A stretch of 64,000 nt of DNA from Lachnoclostridium sp. An76 (GCF_002161355.1 NZ_NFHL01000003.1:62001-126000); one strand, 5' to 3'; shown: positions 52,477 through 62,341, counted from the stretch's first letter. The notes: generated by a model not told the origin, from the letters alone. Program-made: numbers and translations.

Positions 52477-52887
52477 TCATCTCCTGATCCGCTTGTACTC
52501 TCCATTAATCTCCTGATAGAGTTTGCCGTTTATGGATCTATAAAAAGCGATCTCGGTTTTTAGTACTTTCTTTAGTTTTTCTATGGAATCACATATATCC
52601 TTCTCAATAAGGTCATTGCTGTAATCAGTCAGTTTCTTCAAAGCAATATATGCGTCATCGTCTTTCGTTATCCTAACATTAAAACAGTTAAATTCTCCTT
52701 CAAATTGGATCATATATGGTTTCGGTATATACCGGAATTTCAACAAAAACCATCCATGATGCTCCCAGGCGTACTTTTCCTCCTCCAGTAATATTTCGTC
52801 TCCAAACTGCCGGTGCATTTCTTTCTTTACACAGGACATTGCCGTATGCCCTGACATATATCTGCCTGACTGCATACCATAAACCAC
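52477..52887 (-). CDS. Hypothetical protein of the accessory island
   Basis: The 136-residue, cytoplasmic-looking protein has mixed alpha/beta character (HHGWFLLKFRYIPKPYMIQFEGEFNCF), then an all-helical part and a short KLYQEINGEYKRI hairpin. No motif is recognised. AAGGTGG lies upstream of the ATG at 52887, although later Met codons could be used. Its setting among immunity-type fragments suggests, by inference only, another immunity or accessory protein. Confidence 0.45.
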   Translation of the reverse strand: MVYGMQSGRYMSGHTAMSCVKKEMHRQFGDEILLEEEKYAWEHHGWFLLKFRYIPKPYMIQFEGEFNCFNVRITKDDDAYIALKKLTDYSNDLIEKDICDSIEKLKKVLKTEIAFYRSINGKLYQEINGEYKRIRR

Positions 52888-53064
52888 CTTTTTTATAAAC
52901 TTTCGGTATCACAGAAATATTGTATCTCTCTTCATCGAACCGAAAAAGAAACCTGTCCGTTTCTTTCGCCCGTTCACGGACATCCCCGGTCGGGATTGAT
53001 CACTTATAATGGACCAGATCGTACGGGTAACAGGGCATATGTTCCATGCCCGTATCATCTATAT

Positions 53065-53388
53065 TTAATATTTTTGCAACAGCCCCGGCTTCAAACCTCC
53101 CAGTGAGATCATATTCAGGTTTTTATTATAATTATCCGGTTCCCATACCTCTCCCCAGCTTTTCAATAATTCTGCATATTCCCCTTCCAATACCGAAAGT
53201 TCGTCCCCTCTGGAATATCTCGCTGTTAATATTCCCAGCTTTAGATCATGTATTTTTGTTTTTACCGGCAGCCGCCTCTCCGGTTTTACTCCACCACTTG
53301 CCAGCTTATCAGAGAATCTGGTTATCCTCGCCTGCTCCTCTTGCAAAAATTCATTAAAATATTCTAGATCTTTGATCTGATCTCTCAT
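53065..53388 (-). pseudogene. Truncated PoNi-type (DUF1910/DUF1911) immunity protein
   Basis: The 107 residues match the N-terminal part of the DUF1910/DUF1911 family: MRDQIKDLEYFNEFLQEEQARI, PVKTKIHDLKLGILTARYSRGDE, then WEPDNYNKNLNMISLG. The family normally has a further ~120-residue helical DUF1911 domain, which is absent; the reading frame ends after GGLKPGLLQKY. Family knowledge: PoNi proteins neutralise PoNe DNase toxins delivered by polymorphic secretion systems. The start ATG overlaps the stop of the ADP-ribosylglycohydrolase remnant by four bases, so the two were an operon. Confidence 0.75.
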
Positions 53389-53889
53389 TTACATCCCCTC
53401 TGTTCCATCCTGAAAACGCTGCGGCAAAACATTGATATCATATCTGATATTTCATGTTTCCGGCAAATGTTCTGTACCCAATTATCCGGGATTGACCGGA
53501 AACCGTAATATATCCCTGCGATCCCCCCGGCGAGAGCAGCGATCGTATCAGTGTCTCCCCCGAGATTTACTGCATTCAGGACCACATCTCTATAGGATTC
53601 CGTATGAAAGAAATCCAAAAACTCCCCCGTATATCTTGTCGCATTTCACGCCAGACACATCGATCTCCAAAATGTCATCACTGCAAAATGACGGGCATTC
53701 TTTGAGCGGGAACATCACATACCCCGGTTTTCTTTCTTCTTTATAAACGTTACAGTGCAGGGCATCTCCTTTTTTAACATATCTGCACTTTGCACACTGA
53801 GGCACAGATGTTTTGTTTATGGCACCTTTCTTATACGCTTCTGCATCTATCTGCCATTTCTCAGCTAAAGTTAATTGTTTCCCACCCAT
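53385..53889 (-). pseudogene. ADP-ribosylglycohydrolase-like gene with internal deletion
   Basis: From ATG 53889 (SD CAGGGG) the first ~85 residues form a small cysteine domain (CAKC, then single Cys residues) followed by DKIYGGVFGF, the usual opening of an ADP-ribosylglycohydrolase. The frame then stops at about 53590. In the next frame the C-terminal part continues as HTESYRDVVLNAVNLGGDTDTIAALAGGIAGIYYGF, the conserved metal-binding GGDTDTI end of the same family. About 200 central residues, including the N-terminal metal site, are lost. The join lies at ~53595-53618. Members remove ADP-ribose, and some are immunity proteins to ADP-ribosyltransferase toxins. Confidence 0.78.
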
Positions 53890-53988
53890 ATTTTTACCCC
53901 TGTTCACTCCTCGTTTTATCCGCTTCCTCTCTGACTCCTGAGATACAAGACCGGCAGAAGTTCCAGGAACAGATAACAATCCTTTTTG

Positions 53989-54684
53989 CTATCCCAGCAG
54001 CAATGTTCTTATTTCTGTATACGTATCGGGCAAAAGCTGCGACAGAATTCCTGTTGATGATACATGAAATACCGTACCATCCTCATATTTTACTGCCAGT
54101 TCCATACTCTGTGCATCCTCCATATATTCCGGATCGCTGCTGTTTTCCCAGGAAAACACCCCGAGACTGTCCATCTTATCTATAAGCATTTCCCCATCTC
54201 CATACGGCTCCGCTTCTGTCTGATCCAAATCCGAAAACAAAAAACAGTCGGCTGCCCGATACCTCTCCTTTGCAGCCAGATCATAGTATACGCACTCAGT
54301 ACCGGTATTTACATTTTCGTAAAAAGCAATCGCTGCCACTCCTGTTGTGAAATCATCTTTCCGCTCCTGTGCCGTACCGGCAAATATATCGCTTACATCT
54401 TCCTCTCCATCATAATTTTCGAGCAACAGTTTGATATTTAAAGACTCCACATTTTCTTCTGTTATTGCATAGTCTTCGATAAACTGCTGCAGATCCACAT
54501 CTCTGTAATCTGCTTCTGTAATTCCTGATAATCTGATCAGTTCATCGACGGTTAAAATCTTTTCTGTTTCCATACGTTCTACTTTTTTAAGATTCCCACT
54601 CTTCTCCTTTGCGCCGGTGCTACATCCGGCCGCCAGAAGGGAAAGTGCTATTATCATCAAAATCACTGTCTTTTTATCCCTCAT
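53989..54684 (-). CDS. Lipoprotein of unknown function
   Basis: The 231-residue protein has a lipoprotein signal (MRDKKTVILMIIALSLLAAGC, lipidated Cys21). The mature part begins with a charged linker, then a segment like DELIRLSGITEADYRDVDLQQFIEDY, repeated in style by EENVESLNIKLLLENYD, and a beta-rich C-terminal half. I do not recognise a family. It lies upstream of the ADP-ribosylglycohydrolase remnant on the same strand; the SD is GGGAGGAAG. It could be an envelope partner or lipid-anchored immunity protein, which is only inference. Confidence 0.6.
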   Translation of the reverse strand: MRDKKTVILMIIALSLLAAGCSTGAKEKSGNLKKVERMETEKILTVDELIRLSGITEADYRDVDLQQFIEDYAITEENVESLNIKLLLENYDGEEDVSDIFAGTAQERKDDFTTGVAAIAFYENVNTGTECVYYDLAAKERYRAADCFLFSDLDQTEAEPYGDGEMLIDKMDSLGVFSWENSSDPEYMEDAQSMELAVKYEDGTVFHVSSTGILSQLLPDTYTEIRTLLLG

Positions 54685-54904
54685 ACTTCCTCCCTGTTAT
54701 GTACCCATAGACTCCGCCATATACATCGCCGCAGGCTTCATTCTCCGCTCCCATAATGTAATCCTGCAGATTATCCTGCATCATTTTATCTGATATCAAC
54801 TATCTGCCGCTTCCCGACAGTCTGGTATCTCATTTACATTCCCTCTGTTCTATTCTGAAAAAACTTTGGCAGCTTTGATCCTTATGGGCATCAGAAACTG
54901 CGTC
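54685..54904. other. Mosaic remnant between island genes
   Basis: The stretch CTTCCCGACAGTCTGGTAT (~54811-54829) matches the 3' end of the 51937 gene. Next, TCTCATTTACATTCCCTCTG followed by TTCTATTCTGAAAA matches the join of the PoNi start and glycohydrolase end at ~53387-53415. A short minus-strand frame (~36 codons, from 54784) reads ACGDVYGGVYGYITG and has no SD. These are traces of lost paralogous genes. Confidence 0.5.
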
Positions 54905-55357
54905 TCAACAAATTCTTTTTCTCAACTGCCTTCTCCTGACGAATACCAGAATAAGCGCAATAACCTGAAATACCATAGCGGATACAAGCAAAACAAAACT
55001 AAGCGTCAGATTCTCCTCTGAAATGATAGAAAACGGCGTCATAACCACTGGATCACCTGTAATTCTTCCGCTTGCAAGCATCCACACCCCGCTCTCTACT
55101 GCTGCTGTTATTATTGTAAAAAAGACTACAAGGACACATTCTGCTGTTGCAAGAACCCTTCCCGATCTCTTCAGCCGTTCCGAGCGAGGCGGATCTTCCG
55201 CAGACACTTTATCACTCAATTTGATCCTGACATTTGCATTGATGTCAACACAAAGGATAATAATTACTTCCACAAGTGTAAATATACCAAACAATCCTAC
55301 ATAAGGATTCACGAATGAACATACTGCTGACAGTATTAATGGAATAAGAATATACAT
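54905..55357 (-). CDS. Four-helix membrane protein of the accessory island
   Basis: From ATG 55357 (MYILIPLILSAV; AGAGGTG upstream) the product has 150 residues and four predicted transmembrane helices, with a basic cytoplasmic loop (PPRSERLKRSGR) in the middle and a basic C-terminus (RRRQLRKR). No domain is recognised. The longer frame to 55387 lacks an SD. Paired small membrane and lipidated proteins are usual in toxin-immunity islands, but there is no direct evidence for that here. Confidence 0.5.
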   Translation of the reverse strand: MYILIPLILSAVCSFVNPYVGLFGIFTLVEVIIILCVDINANVRIKLSDKVSAEDPPRSERLKRSGRVLATAECVLVVFFTIITAAVESGVWMLASGRITGDPVVMTPFSIISEENLTLSFVLLVSAMVFQVIALILVFVRRRQLRKRIC

Positions 55358-55584
55358 TTCAATACACCTCTTATGCTCTCCCAACATGATTCCATTGCTG
55401 TTTTTCGGGCAGACTGTTACCCCTTTAGTTCGCCTTATTTATAATCATCTATCATATCCGGCACATTTTCAAGTTCTTTTTAACATTTGTCCGGCAAAGG
55501 TCAGGGGCGCCCGCCGTGCCAACTTCGATTCCGCGGCTCTGCCGCTCCATCTCAGTCGCGGGCATTCGCCCTATGGAAAAACAG

Positions 55585-55632
55585 AAACAGGGACCCGTAA
55601 GAATGCAAGCACTCTTCCGGGTCCCTGTTTCC
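55585..55632 (-). terminator. Terminator of the ABC exporter operon
   Basis: AAACAGGGACCCG pairs with CGGGTCCCTGTTT around a 20-base loop, downstream of the minus-strand exporter genes. A/T bases flank both arms. Confidence 0.8.
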
Positions 55633-55656
55633 GCTTCTCCGCACGGCTCATTGCCG

Positions 55657-57564
55657 TCACGAAAGCTCTAACTTCCCTGTATACAACTGATAATAAGTTC
55701 CTTTTAATTTTAACAGATCCTCATGGGTTCCTCTCTCGATGATGCGTCCGTGTTCGAGGACCATGATGGCGTCGCTGTTGCGGATGGTGGACAGCCGGTG
55801 GGCGATGACGAATACGGTACGCCCTTTCATCAGGTTATCCATACCCTGCTGTACGATCTGCTCTGTCCTGGTATCGATGGAGGACGTGGCCTCATCCAGG
55901 ATCAGCACCGGCGGATCTGCGATGGCCGCTCTGGCGATGGCGAGGAGCTGTCTCTGCCCCTGGGAGAGTTCTTCCCCGTCGCCGCTTAAGTGGGTGTCAT
56001 ACCCATTTGGCAGCATGTTGATAAATCCGTCCGCATGGGCGAGTTTTGCCGCCTTATATACTTCTTCATCCGTTGCGTCCAGTTTTCCGTAACGGATATT
56101 TTCCTTGATCGTGCCTGTGAACAGGTGGGTATCCTGGAGCACGATGCCGAGCGAATGTCTCAGGTCCGCTTTTTTGATCTTGTTGATATTGATATCGTCA
56201 TAGCGGATCTTGCCGTCCGCCACATCGTAGAACCGGTTGATCAGGTTGGTGATCGTGGTCTTGCCCGCGCCGGTGGATCCGACGAAGGCCAGCTTCTGCC
56301 CCGGCTTTGCATACAGGGTCAGGTCATGGAGCACCATATGGTCCGGCGTATATCCGAATGTCATGTCATAGAAGCGCACATCGCCTTTCAGCTCTGTGTA
56401 AGTGACCGTTCCGTCCGCCTTGTGCGGATGCTTCCACGCCCACATGCCGGTGCGCTCTTTGCACTCCACGATATTGCCGTTCTCGTCTTTCTTCGCGTTG
56501 ACAAGGGTGACGTAGCCGTCGTCAACCTCCGGCTCCTCATCCATCATATTGAAGATACGCTCCGCTCCGGCAAGCGCCATGATGATGGAGTTGAACTGCT
56601 GCGCGATCTGCATGAATGGCTGTGTAAAGCTCTTTGTAAACTGCAGATAAGACGCCATGACTCCCAGCGTGATATTTCCGATGCCCATTACGGAGAGGAA
56701 GCCGCCGAACACTGCCGTGAGCACGAACTGCAGGTTTCCGAGATTTCCGATGATGGGCCCCATCATACTTGCAAATGTATGCGCCCGTGACGCACTTGTA
56801 AACAGGCGCTCATTGAGCTCGTCAAATTCTCTCTCTGAGATCTTCTCGTGGTTAAACACTTTAACGACGCGCTGGCCGTTCATACGCTCTTCCACAAAAC
56901 CTGTGATATCTGCCAGGTCGAGCTGCTGCCGGATGAAATACTTTCCGCTGTTGCCCGCCACCAGTTTTGATACAAGGCTCATTACAAAGATCATGATCAC
57001 TGCCAGGATCGTCAGCACCGGGCTGAGCACCAGCATGGAAACAAATGTCACAACAACCGTAAACACGGACATCAGCACCTGCGGGATGGACTGGTTGATC
57101 ATCTGGCGCAGGGTATCCGTATCATTCGTGTAAAGACTCATGATCGAGCCGTTTGTATTCTGGTCAAAATAGCGGATCGGCAGTGTCTGCATGTGTTCGA
57201 ACATCTCATCGCGGACACGCTTTAACACGCCCTGTCCGATCACGACCATCATACGGCTGTATACAAAGGTAGAGATCACGCCCAGAAGGAAGATCGTCCC
57301 CAGCACTGCCAGAGCGCTGTAAAGCTCTGTGTAATCCGGGTCAGTCTGCCCGATCAGCGGGATGATAAAGTCATCCAGAAGGAATTTCAGCGACAGAGAT
57401 ACTGAGATCGAGGCAACGGAGCTCATCAGGATACAGATCAGCACCACGATGAACTGCACCTTATAAGTACCTGTCACATATTTCAGCAGACGCTTCGCCG
57501 TCTTGATCGTTCCCTTTGTGACTGCCGGGCCGCCGCCCCGTCTCTGTTTGATCTGATCACTCAT
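55657..57564 (-). CDS. ABC exporter half-transporter, second subunit
   Basis: The 635-residue protein has a six-helix type I exporter membrane domain (~residues 35-330) and a nucleotide-binding domain with Walker A GSTGAGKTT, Q-loop, signature LSQGQ, Walker B VLILDEATSSID and H-loop IAHRLST. A ~35-residue charged insert (EECKERTGMWAWKHPHKADG region) separates the two. The catalytic Glu after Walker B is present, so this is the active-site-competent subunit. It overlaps the first subunit gene by eight bases. Together they resemble BmrCD/LmrCD-type heterodimeric multidrug exporters. Confidence 0.92.
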   Translation of the reverse strand: MSDQIKQRRGGGPAVTKGTIKTAKRLLKYVTGTYKVQFIVVLICILMSSVASISVSLSLKFLLDDFIIPLIGQTDPDYTELYSALAVLGTIFLLGVISTFVYSRMMVVIGQGVLKRVRDEMFEHMQTLPIRYFDQNTNGSIMSLYTNDTDTLRQMINQSIPQVLMSVFTVVVTFVSMLVLSPVLTILAVIMIFVMSLVSKLVAGNSGKYFIRQQLDLADITGFVEERMNGQRVVKVFNHEKISEREFDELNERLFTSASRAHTFASMMGPIIGNLGNLQFVLTAVFGGFLSVMGIGNITLGVMASYLQFTKSFTQPFMQIAQQFNSIIMALAGAERIFNMMDEEPEVDDGYVTLVNAKKDENGNIVECKERTGMWAWKHPHKADGTVTYTELKGDVRFYDMTFGYTPDHMVLHDLTLYAKPGQKLAFVGSTGAGKTTITNLINRFYDVADGKIRYDDININKIKKADLRHSLGIVLQDTHLFTGTIKENIRYGKLDATDEEVYKAAKLAHADGFINMLPNGYDTHLSGDGEELSQGQRQLLAIARAAIADPPVLILDEATSSIDTRTEQIVQQGMDNLMKGRTVFVIAHRLSTIRNSDAIMVLEHGRIIERGTHEDLLKLKGTYYQLYTGKLELS

Positions 57565-59290
57565 CGTCAGCGCCTCCTTTCACCTGTGATTCATATACTT
57601 CCCGGTAAATGGCATTCGTCTTCAGAAGCTCTTCTGATGTGCCGATACCGTTGATCTCACCGTTATCCATGACAATGATCACATCCGCATCCTCCACGGA
57701 AGAGATCCTCTGCGCGATGATGATCTTCGTCGTATCCGGGATCTCCTCGCGGAATGCCTGGCGGATCAGAGCGTCTGTCCTTGTATCCACCGCGCTGGTG
57801 GAATCGTCAAGGATCAGGATCTTCGGCTTCTTAAGCAGCGCCCTCGCGATACAGAGTCTCTGCTTCTGCCCGCCGGACACATTGTTACCGCCTTCTACGA
57901 TCATAGTGTCATATTTGGCAGGGAACTCCTGGATAAAGCTGTCCGCCTGAGCCAGCTTGCAGACTCTCTGCACTTCCTCGTCGCTGGCATTCTCATCACC
58001 CCAGCGGACGTTTTCATAAATACTTCCCGTAAAGAGCACATTCTTCTGGAGCACCATGGACACCTGGTCGCGCAGCGCCTCCAGATTGTAGTCGCGCACA
58101 TCCACGCCGCCGACTTTCACTTTGCCGCCCGTCACGTCATACAGCCTCGGGATCAGCTGCACAAGAGTGGACTTGGCGCTTCCCGTACCGCCGATGATGC
58201 CGACGATCTGTCCGCTTTTAATATGAAGATCCACATCTTTGAGCGAAAGATTTCCGCCTTCTCCGGCATAGCTGAAGTTGACATGTTCAAAATCAATATC
58301 TCCGTTTGCAACTGTTTTGACTGCGTCCGCCTTATCCTGCATCTCCGGCACCTCTTCCAGCACCTCTGTGATACGGTCTGTGGAAGCCTCTGCGATCATG
58401 ATCATCGTAAACACAAAGGTCACCATCATCAGAGACATCAGGATCTGGAGCGCATATACGATCACGCTGGTCAGCTCTCCTGTCTGCATCGTTCCGCTGA
58501 TAATACTCTCGCCGCCGATCAGCACCATGACGATAACGACTGTATATACGGCAAACTGCATGATCGGAGAGTTCCACGCTACGATCTTCTCGGCTTTCGT
58601 AAACAGTTTGAATACTATCGTAGATACTTTGCCGAATTTCTCTACTTCATGGTCGCCGCGGACATACGCCTTGACGACCCTTGCCGCGTTGACATTTTCC
58701 TGGACTGTGTTGTTGAGCACATCGTACTCATCAAACACCTTGACAAAATGTGGGTGCGCTTTCTTTGCGATAAAGATCAGTGCGGTGCCGAGGACCGGCG
58801 CTACGATCAGCATGACAATGGCGATCGGCATACTGATGGTCATTGTCATGATCAGGGAAAGTATGATCATTATCGGCGCCCTTGCCAGCAGACGGATGGT
58901 GAACATATACGCCATCTGCACGTTCGTGATATCCGTGGTCATCCTTGTCACAAGGCTGGATGTTGAAAAATGGTCGATGTTTCCAAATGAAAACTCCTGT
59001 ATCCGATAAAAGATATCATGGCGCAGGTTCTTCGCGTATCCTGAGGAAGCGATCGCTCCGAGCTGTCCCGCCTTGGCGCCGAATGCCAGGGCGAGCATCG
59101 CCATGACGATGAGCAGAAGACCCATCTTTATAATGTAAGCCATATCCCCTTCCATAATCCCCACGTCAATGATCTTCGCCATCAGCAGCGGGATAAGGAC
59201 TTCCATCAGAACCTCCAGACAGACCAGCACCGGAGTCAGGAATGATTCCCGTTTATATTCCCTGACAGAACGAAGTAATTTCCTATTCAT
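57557..59290 (-). CDS. ABC exporter half-transporter, first subunit
   Basis: The 577-residue protein has a six-helix membrane domain and a nucleotide-binding domain with Walker A GGTGSAKST, signature VSGGQ, Walker B ILILDDSTSAVD and H-loop position AQRISS. The residue after Walker B is Asp in place of Glu (LDDSTSAVD), and Gln replaces the switch histidine, as in the degenerate site of heterodimeric exporters. It therefore pairs with the downstream subunit. It overlaps the MarR gene by eight bases, so the three genes are one transcript and coupled in translation. Confidence 0.92.
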   Translation of the reverse strand: MNRKLLRSVREYKRESFLTPVLVCLEVLMEVLIPLLMAKIIDVGIMEGDMAYIIKMGLLLIVMAMLALAFGAKAGQLGAIASSGYAKNLRHDIFYRIQEFSFGNIDHFSTSSLVTRMTTDITNVQMAYMFTIRLLARAPIMIILSLIMTMTISMPIAIVMLIVAPVLGTALIFIAKKAHPHFVKVFDEYDVLNNTVQENVNAARVVKAYVRGDHEVEKFGKVSTIVFKLFTKAEKIVAWNSPIMQFAVYTVVIVMVLIGGESIISGTMQTGELTSVIVYALQILMSLMMVTFVFTMIMIAEASTDRITEVLEEVPEMQDKADAVKTVANGDIDFEHVNFSYAGEGGNLSLKDVDLHIKSGQIVGIIGGTGSAKSTLVQLIPRLYDVTGGKVKVGGVDVRDYNLEALRDQVSMVLQKNVLFTGSIYENVRWGDENASDEEVQRVCKLAQADSFIQEFPAKYDTMIVEGGNNVSGGQKQRLCIARALLKKPKILILDDSTSAVDTRTDALIRQAFREEIPDTTKIIIAQRISSVEDADVIIVMDNGEINGIGTSEELLKTNAIYREVYESQVKGGADDE

Positions 59291-59789
59291 GGTCTATTAT
59301 CTCCTCTCTTCTTTTTTCGTCTACCGACAAATTTTCCGACATCTGGCTCAGCACTTCCCTGCAGACCGCGAGCTTCTCGGCCGGGATATCCCGCGCCAGG
59401 AGCTCCTCGATATAGCGGATATTGTCCAGGATATGCCTGCGCACGCCTTTTGCCTTATCCGTGGGCGTCAGCTTTTTCAGCCGGGCGTCCCACTCTACCT
59501 GTTCGCGGTTGATAAATCCGTTTTTTTCCAGTATCTGGAGCGTACCCGTCGCAGTGGACCGGCGGATCTGGAACTCCTTCTCCACGTCCTTCTGATAGAT
59601 ATCCCTCTTAAGGGACTCGAACAGGATATAATGCAGCACGAGCCGCTGCATGTTCGTGGTCAGGCTGTCCTCTTCCTCCTGGATACACATCCGGCGTTTC
59701 AGCTGATGCGAGATCGTATTGATCAGCCTGCCCACATCATGGCCGCTGTCGCTGATCTCCATGTTTTCACTGCCGCACATTGTACTCAA
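59283..59789 (-). CDS. MarR-family regulator of the ABC exporter
   Basis: The 168-residue protein has the MarR layout: N-terminal dimerisation helix, then a winged helix-turn-helix (ESLKRDIYQKDVEKEFQIRRSTATGTLQILEKNGFINREQ) with wing residues WDARLKKLTPTDKAK, and a C-terminal helix pair. MarR genes leading ABC exporter operons usually repress them and respond to the drug substrate. The gene is first in the operon behind a consensus promoter with an imperfect palindrome between the -10 and the start. Confidence 0.9.
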   Translation of the reverse strand: MSTMCGSENMEISDSGHDVGRLINTISHQLKRRMCIQEEEDSLTTNMQRLVLHYILFESLKRDIYQKDVEKEFQIRRSTATGTLQILEKNGFINREQVEWDARLKKLTPTDKAKGVRRHILDNIRYIEELLARDIPAEKLAVCREVLSQMSENLSVDEKRREEIIDHE

Positions 59790-59830
59790 CTTCCTTTCAA
59801 ATATGGAAATATCCTTCCGCCCATAAATTT

Positions 59831-59877
59831 GTTCGGTAACTAACAGTCAGTATATGCAAATACAATTTTATTGTCAA
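59831..59877 (-). promoter_or_regulatory. Consensus promoter and candidate MarR operator
   Basis: On the minus strand TTGACA (59877-59872), a 17-base spacer and TATACT (59854-59849). Just downstream lies GTTAGTTACCGAAC (59844-59831), an imperfect inverted repeat that a MarR dimer could bind to block initiation. Confidence 0.75.
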
Positions 59878-60043
59878 CATACAAATCCGATTTCCCGCGA
59901 ATTTTATCACTCTGCCTTTGTTTTCTGACCGACGATTCCTGTTCATGCGCATTTTTCACATTCCACATTGAATTTTTATGCCGTTTTAACGAAAATCTTG
60001 TACTTTTTCCATCGCAAGTATAGAAATGTCACAAAAAAAATTG

Positions 60044-60049
60044 TATAAT
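60044..60049 (+). promoter_or_regulatory. Predicted -10 of the glgCD operon
   Basis: TATAAT lies 33 bases before the glgC ATG on the plus strand. No good -35 is visible at 17 bases, so an activator may be needed. Confidence 0.4.
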
Positions 60050-60082
60050 AAAATGTACTAAGAATGAAAGAGAGGGCTCATT

Positions 60083-61222
60083 ATGAAGCAAAATAACATG
60101 TTAGCCATGATTTTAGCCGGCGGCCGCGGGTCCCGTCTTCATGACCTGACAAAAAAAGTGGCAAAACCGGCTGTTTCATATGGTGGAAAATACCGCATCA
60201 TCGATTTTCCCCTTAGTAACTGTGCCAACAGCGGGATCGATGTTGTAGGTGTCCTTACACAGTATGAATCCATTCTCCTGAACAGCTATGTCGCAGCGGG
60301 ACGCCGCTGGGGCCTGGACGCAAAGGACAGCGGAGTGTATGTGCTCCCGCCGCGTGAGAAATCCGACGCCAACCTGGATGTATACAGAGGGACAGCGGAC
60401 GCGATCTCACAGAATATCGATTTCATCGATACATATTCACCGGAATATCTCCTGATCCTTTCCGGCGACCATATCTATAAAATGAATTATGCGAAAATGC
60501 TCGCATACCACAAGGAGTGCAAGGCGGACGCAACGATCGCTGTCATCGAAGTGCCGATGAAAGAGGCGAGCCGCTTCGGCATCATGAATACAAATGAGAC
60601 CGGGCGCATCGTTGAATTCGAAGAGAAACCGGAACACCCGAAGAGCAACCTCGCTTCCATGGGTATCTACATCTTCAACTGGAAGCAGCTGCGCAAGATG
60701 CTCCTCGCAGATATGAAGGATCCGGATTCCAACCATGACTTCGGAAAAGACATCATCCCCGCCATGTTAAATAGCGGCGGCAACCTGTTTGCCTATAAAT
60801 TCAAAGGCTACTGGAAGGATGTGGGAACCATTGATTCTCTCTGGGAGGCAAACATGGATCTCCTTGACAAGAACAATGAGCTTGACTTAAATGACAGCAC
60901 CTGGAAGATCTACACAGAGGATGTCACAGCGCTTCCTCAGTATATCGGAGCGGACGCAGTCATTGACCGCGCATTTATCACCCAGGGCTGTGTCATTGAC
61001 GGCGAAGTGCACAACTCTGTCCTGTTCACCGGCGCAAAGGTGGCGGCAGGGGCAAAGGTCATCAACAGTGTCCTCATGCCGGGAGCTGAAGTCGCGGAAG
61101 GCGCAGTGGTAACGCGCGCACTCGTCGCGGACGGCATCAAGATCGGCAAAAACGCCGTAGTAGGCAGCGCCGACAGCAAGAATATCGAACTTGTGGCAAA
61201 ACGTGTAAAGGGGGATGAATAA
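60083..61222 (+). CDS. glgC: Glucose-1-phosphate adenylyltransferase
   Basis: The 379-residue enzyme makes ADP-glucose for glycogen. Seen are the nucleotide loop [52 protein letters not shown], the glucose-1-phosphate region [11 protein letters not shown] and the C-terminal left-handed beta-helix ([32 protein letters not shown]). The length and order are those of Firmicute GlgC. The SD is GAGAGGG. It is followed directly by the GlgD-like gene, the usual GlgCD heteromer arrangement. Glycogen synthase is not in the window. Confidence 0.95.
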   Translation: MKQNNMLAMILAGGRGSRLHDLTKKVAKPAVSYGGKYRIIDFPLSNCANSGIDVVGVLTQYESILLNSYVAAGRRWGLDAKDSGVYVLPPREKSDANLDVYRGTADAISQNIDFIDTYSPEYLLILSGDHIYKMNYAKMLAYHKECKADATIAVIEVPMKEASRFGIMNTNETGRIVEFEEKPEHPKSNLASMGIYIFNWKQLRKMLLADMKDPDSNHDFGKDIIPAMLNSGGNLFAYKFKGYWKDVGTIDSLWEANMDLLDKNNELDLNDSTWKIYTEDVTALPQYIGADAVIDRAFITQGCVIDGEVHNSVLFTGAKVAAGAKVINSVLMPGAEVAEGAVVTRALVADGIKIGKNAVVGSADSKNIELVAKRVKGDE

Positions 61223-61223
61223 T

Positions 61224-62339
61224 ATGAGTAAGGCATTCGGAATCGTTAATTTTGCCGGAAATCACATCCAGGTAGACGGGCTTCAGGCATACCGTCCGGT
61301 AGGAGCCTTTTCTTTCCTCGGCAGATACCGCACGATCGATTTCCCGATCTCAAATATGAGCAACAGCGGGATTGACAATATCCAGGTATACGTCCGCAGG
61401 AAACCTCGTTCCCTGACAGAGCATCTGGGGACAGGGCGCCACTACAATATCAACTCCAAGCGCGGACAGCTCAATATCATGTATACAGAGAACAACCGCA
61501 TCGGTGATATCTACAGCACTGACGTGGCGGCATACATTGAAAACATGGACTGCATCGAGAGGATCCATCTTCCCTATGTTGTCATCGCTCCGAGCTACAT
61601 GATATATACAGCAGATTACAGCACCTTCCTCAGCGAACATATCGAGTCAGGTGCAGACATCTCCATGATGTACCACTCTGTGGACAATGCGAAGGAAGCA
61701 TTCCTCAACTGCGGCACGCTCAACATCAACAAACAGAAAGGCGTGCTCTCCATCGAGCCGAACCACGGAAATGCGAAAAACAAAAATATTTCCCTGGACA
61801 CTTATGTGATGTCAAAAGAACTTTTTATCGACCTGGTAAAGAAAGCGCATAAGACGTCCTCCATGTACACCTTCGCTGATATCCTCAATGAAGAGTGCGA
61901 GAATCTTGACATCCGCGCAGTCTCCCACAGAGGATACTTCGCAGCGATCTGCGATTTCAACAGCTACTATCACGCAAACATGGACCTGATCGACTTAAAG
62001 CACGCTTCCGATCTGTTCAGCCCGGACTGGCCGATCTACACCCGTACGAACGACTCCTGCCCGACACAGTATTTCGAGGGCAGCAAGGTGACATCTTCCG
62101 TCGTATCCAACGGCTGCCTGATCGAAGGCACAGTCGAGGATTCCATCATCGGAAGAGGCTGCATCATCAAACCGGGCGCTGTCGTAAAGAACTGTGTCAT
62201 CTCCGCTGACGTAGTCATCGGAAAAGGCGTCCACGTAGAAAACCTCGTCGTAGATAAGCACGCAAGGCTGATCCGCGGCAAGAGAGTCATCGCGTCTCCC
62301 GAAAAACCGGGATACATCAAACGCGGCGATACACTGTAA
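61224..62339 (+). CDS. glgD: GlgD, non-catalytic/regulatory ADP-glucose pyrophosphorylase subunit
   Basis: The 371-residue protein is homologous to GlgC but lacks the intact GGRGSRL loop; here the N-terminus reads GIVNFAGNHIQVDGLQAYRPVGAFSFLGRYRTIDF. The C-terminal beta-helix is present. In Geobacillus the GlgCD complex is more active than GlgC alone, and GlgD is not catalytic by itself. I choose ATG 61224, which has GGGGGAT upstream; ATG 61215 sits on the SD. It starts two bases after the glgC stop. Confidence 0.93.
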   Translation: MSKAFGIVNFAGNHIQVDGLQAYRPVGAFSFLGRYRTIDFPISNMSNSGIDNIQVYVRRKPRSLTEHLGTGRHYNINSKRGQLNIMYTENNRIGDIYSTDVAAYIENMDCIERIHLPYVVIAPSYMIYTADYSTFLSEHIESGADISMMYHSVDNAKEAFLNCGTLNINKQKGVLSIEPNHGNAKNKNISLDTYVMSKELFIDLVKKAHKTSSMYTFADILNEECENLDIRAVSHRGYFAAICDFNSYYHANMDLIDLKHASDLFSPDWPIYTRTNDSCPTQYFEGSKVTSSVVSNGCLIEGTVEDSIIGRGCIIKPGAVVKNCVISADVVIGKGVHVENLVVDKHARLIRGKRVIASPEKPGYIKRGDTL

Positions 62340-62341
62340 AT

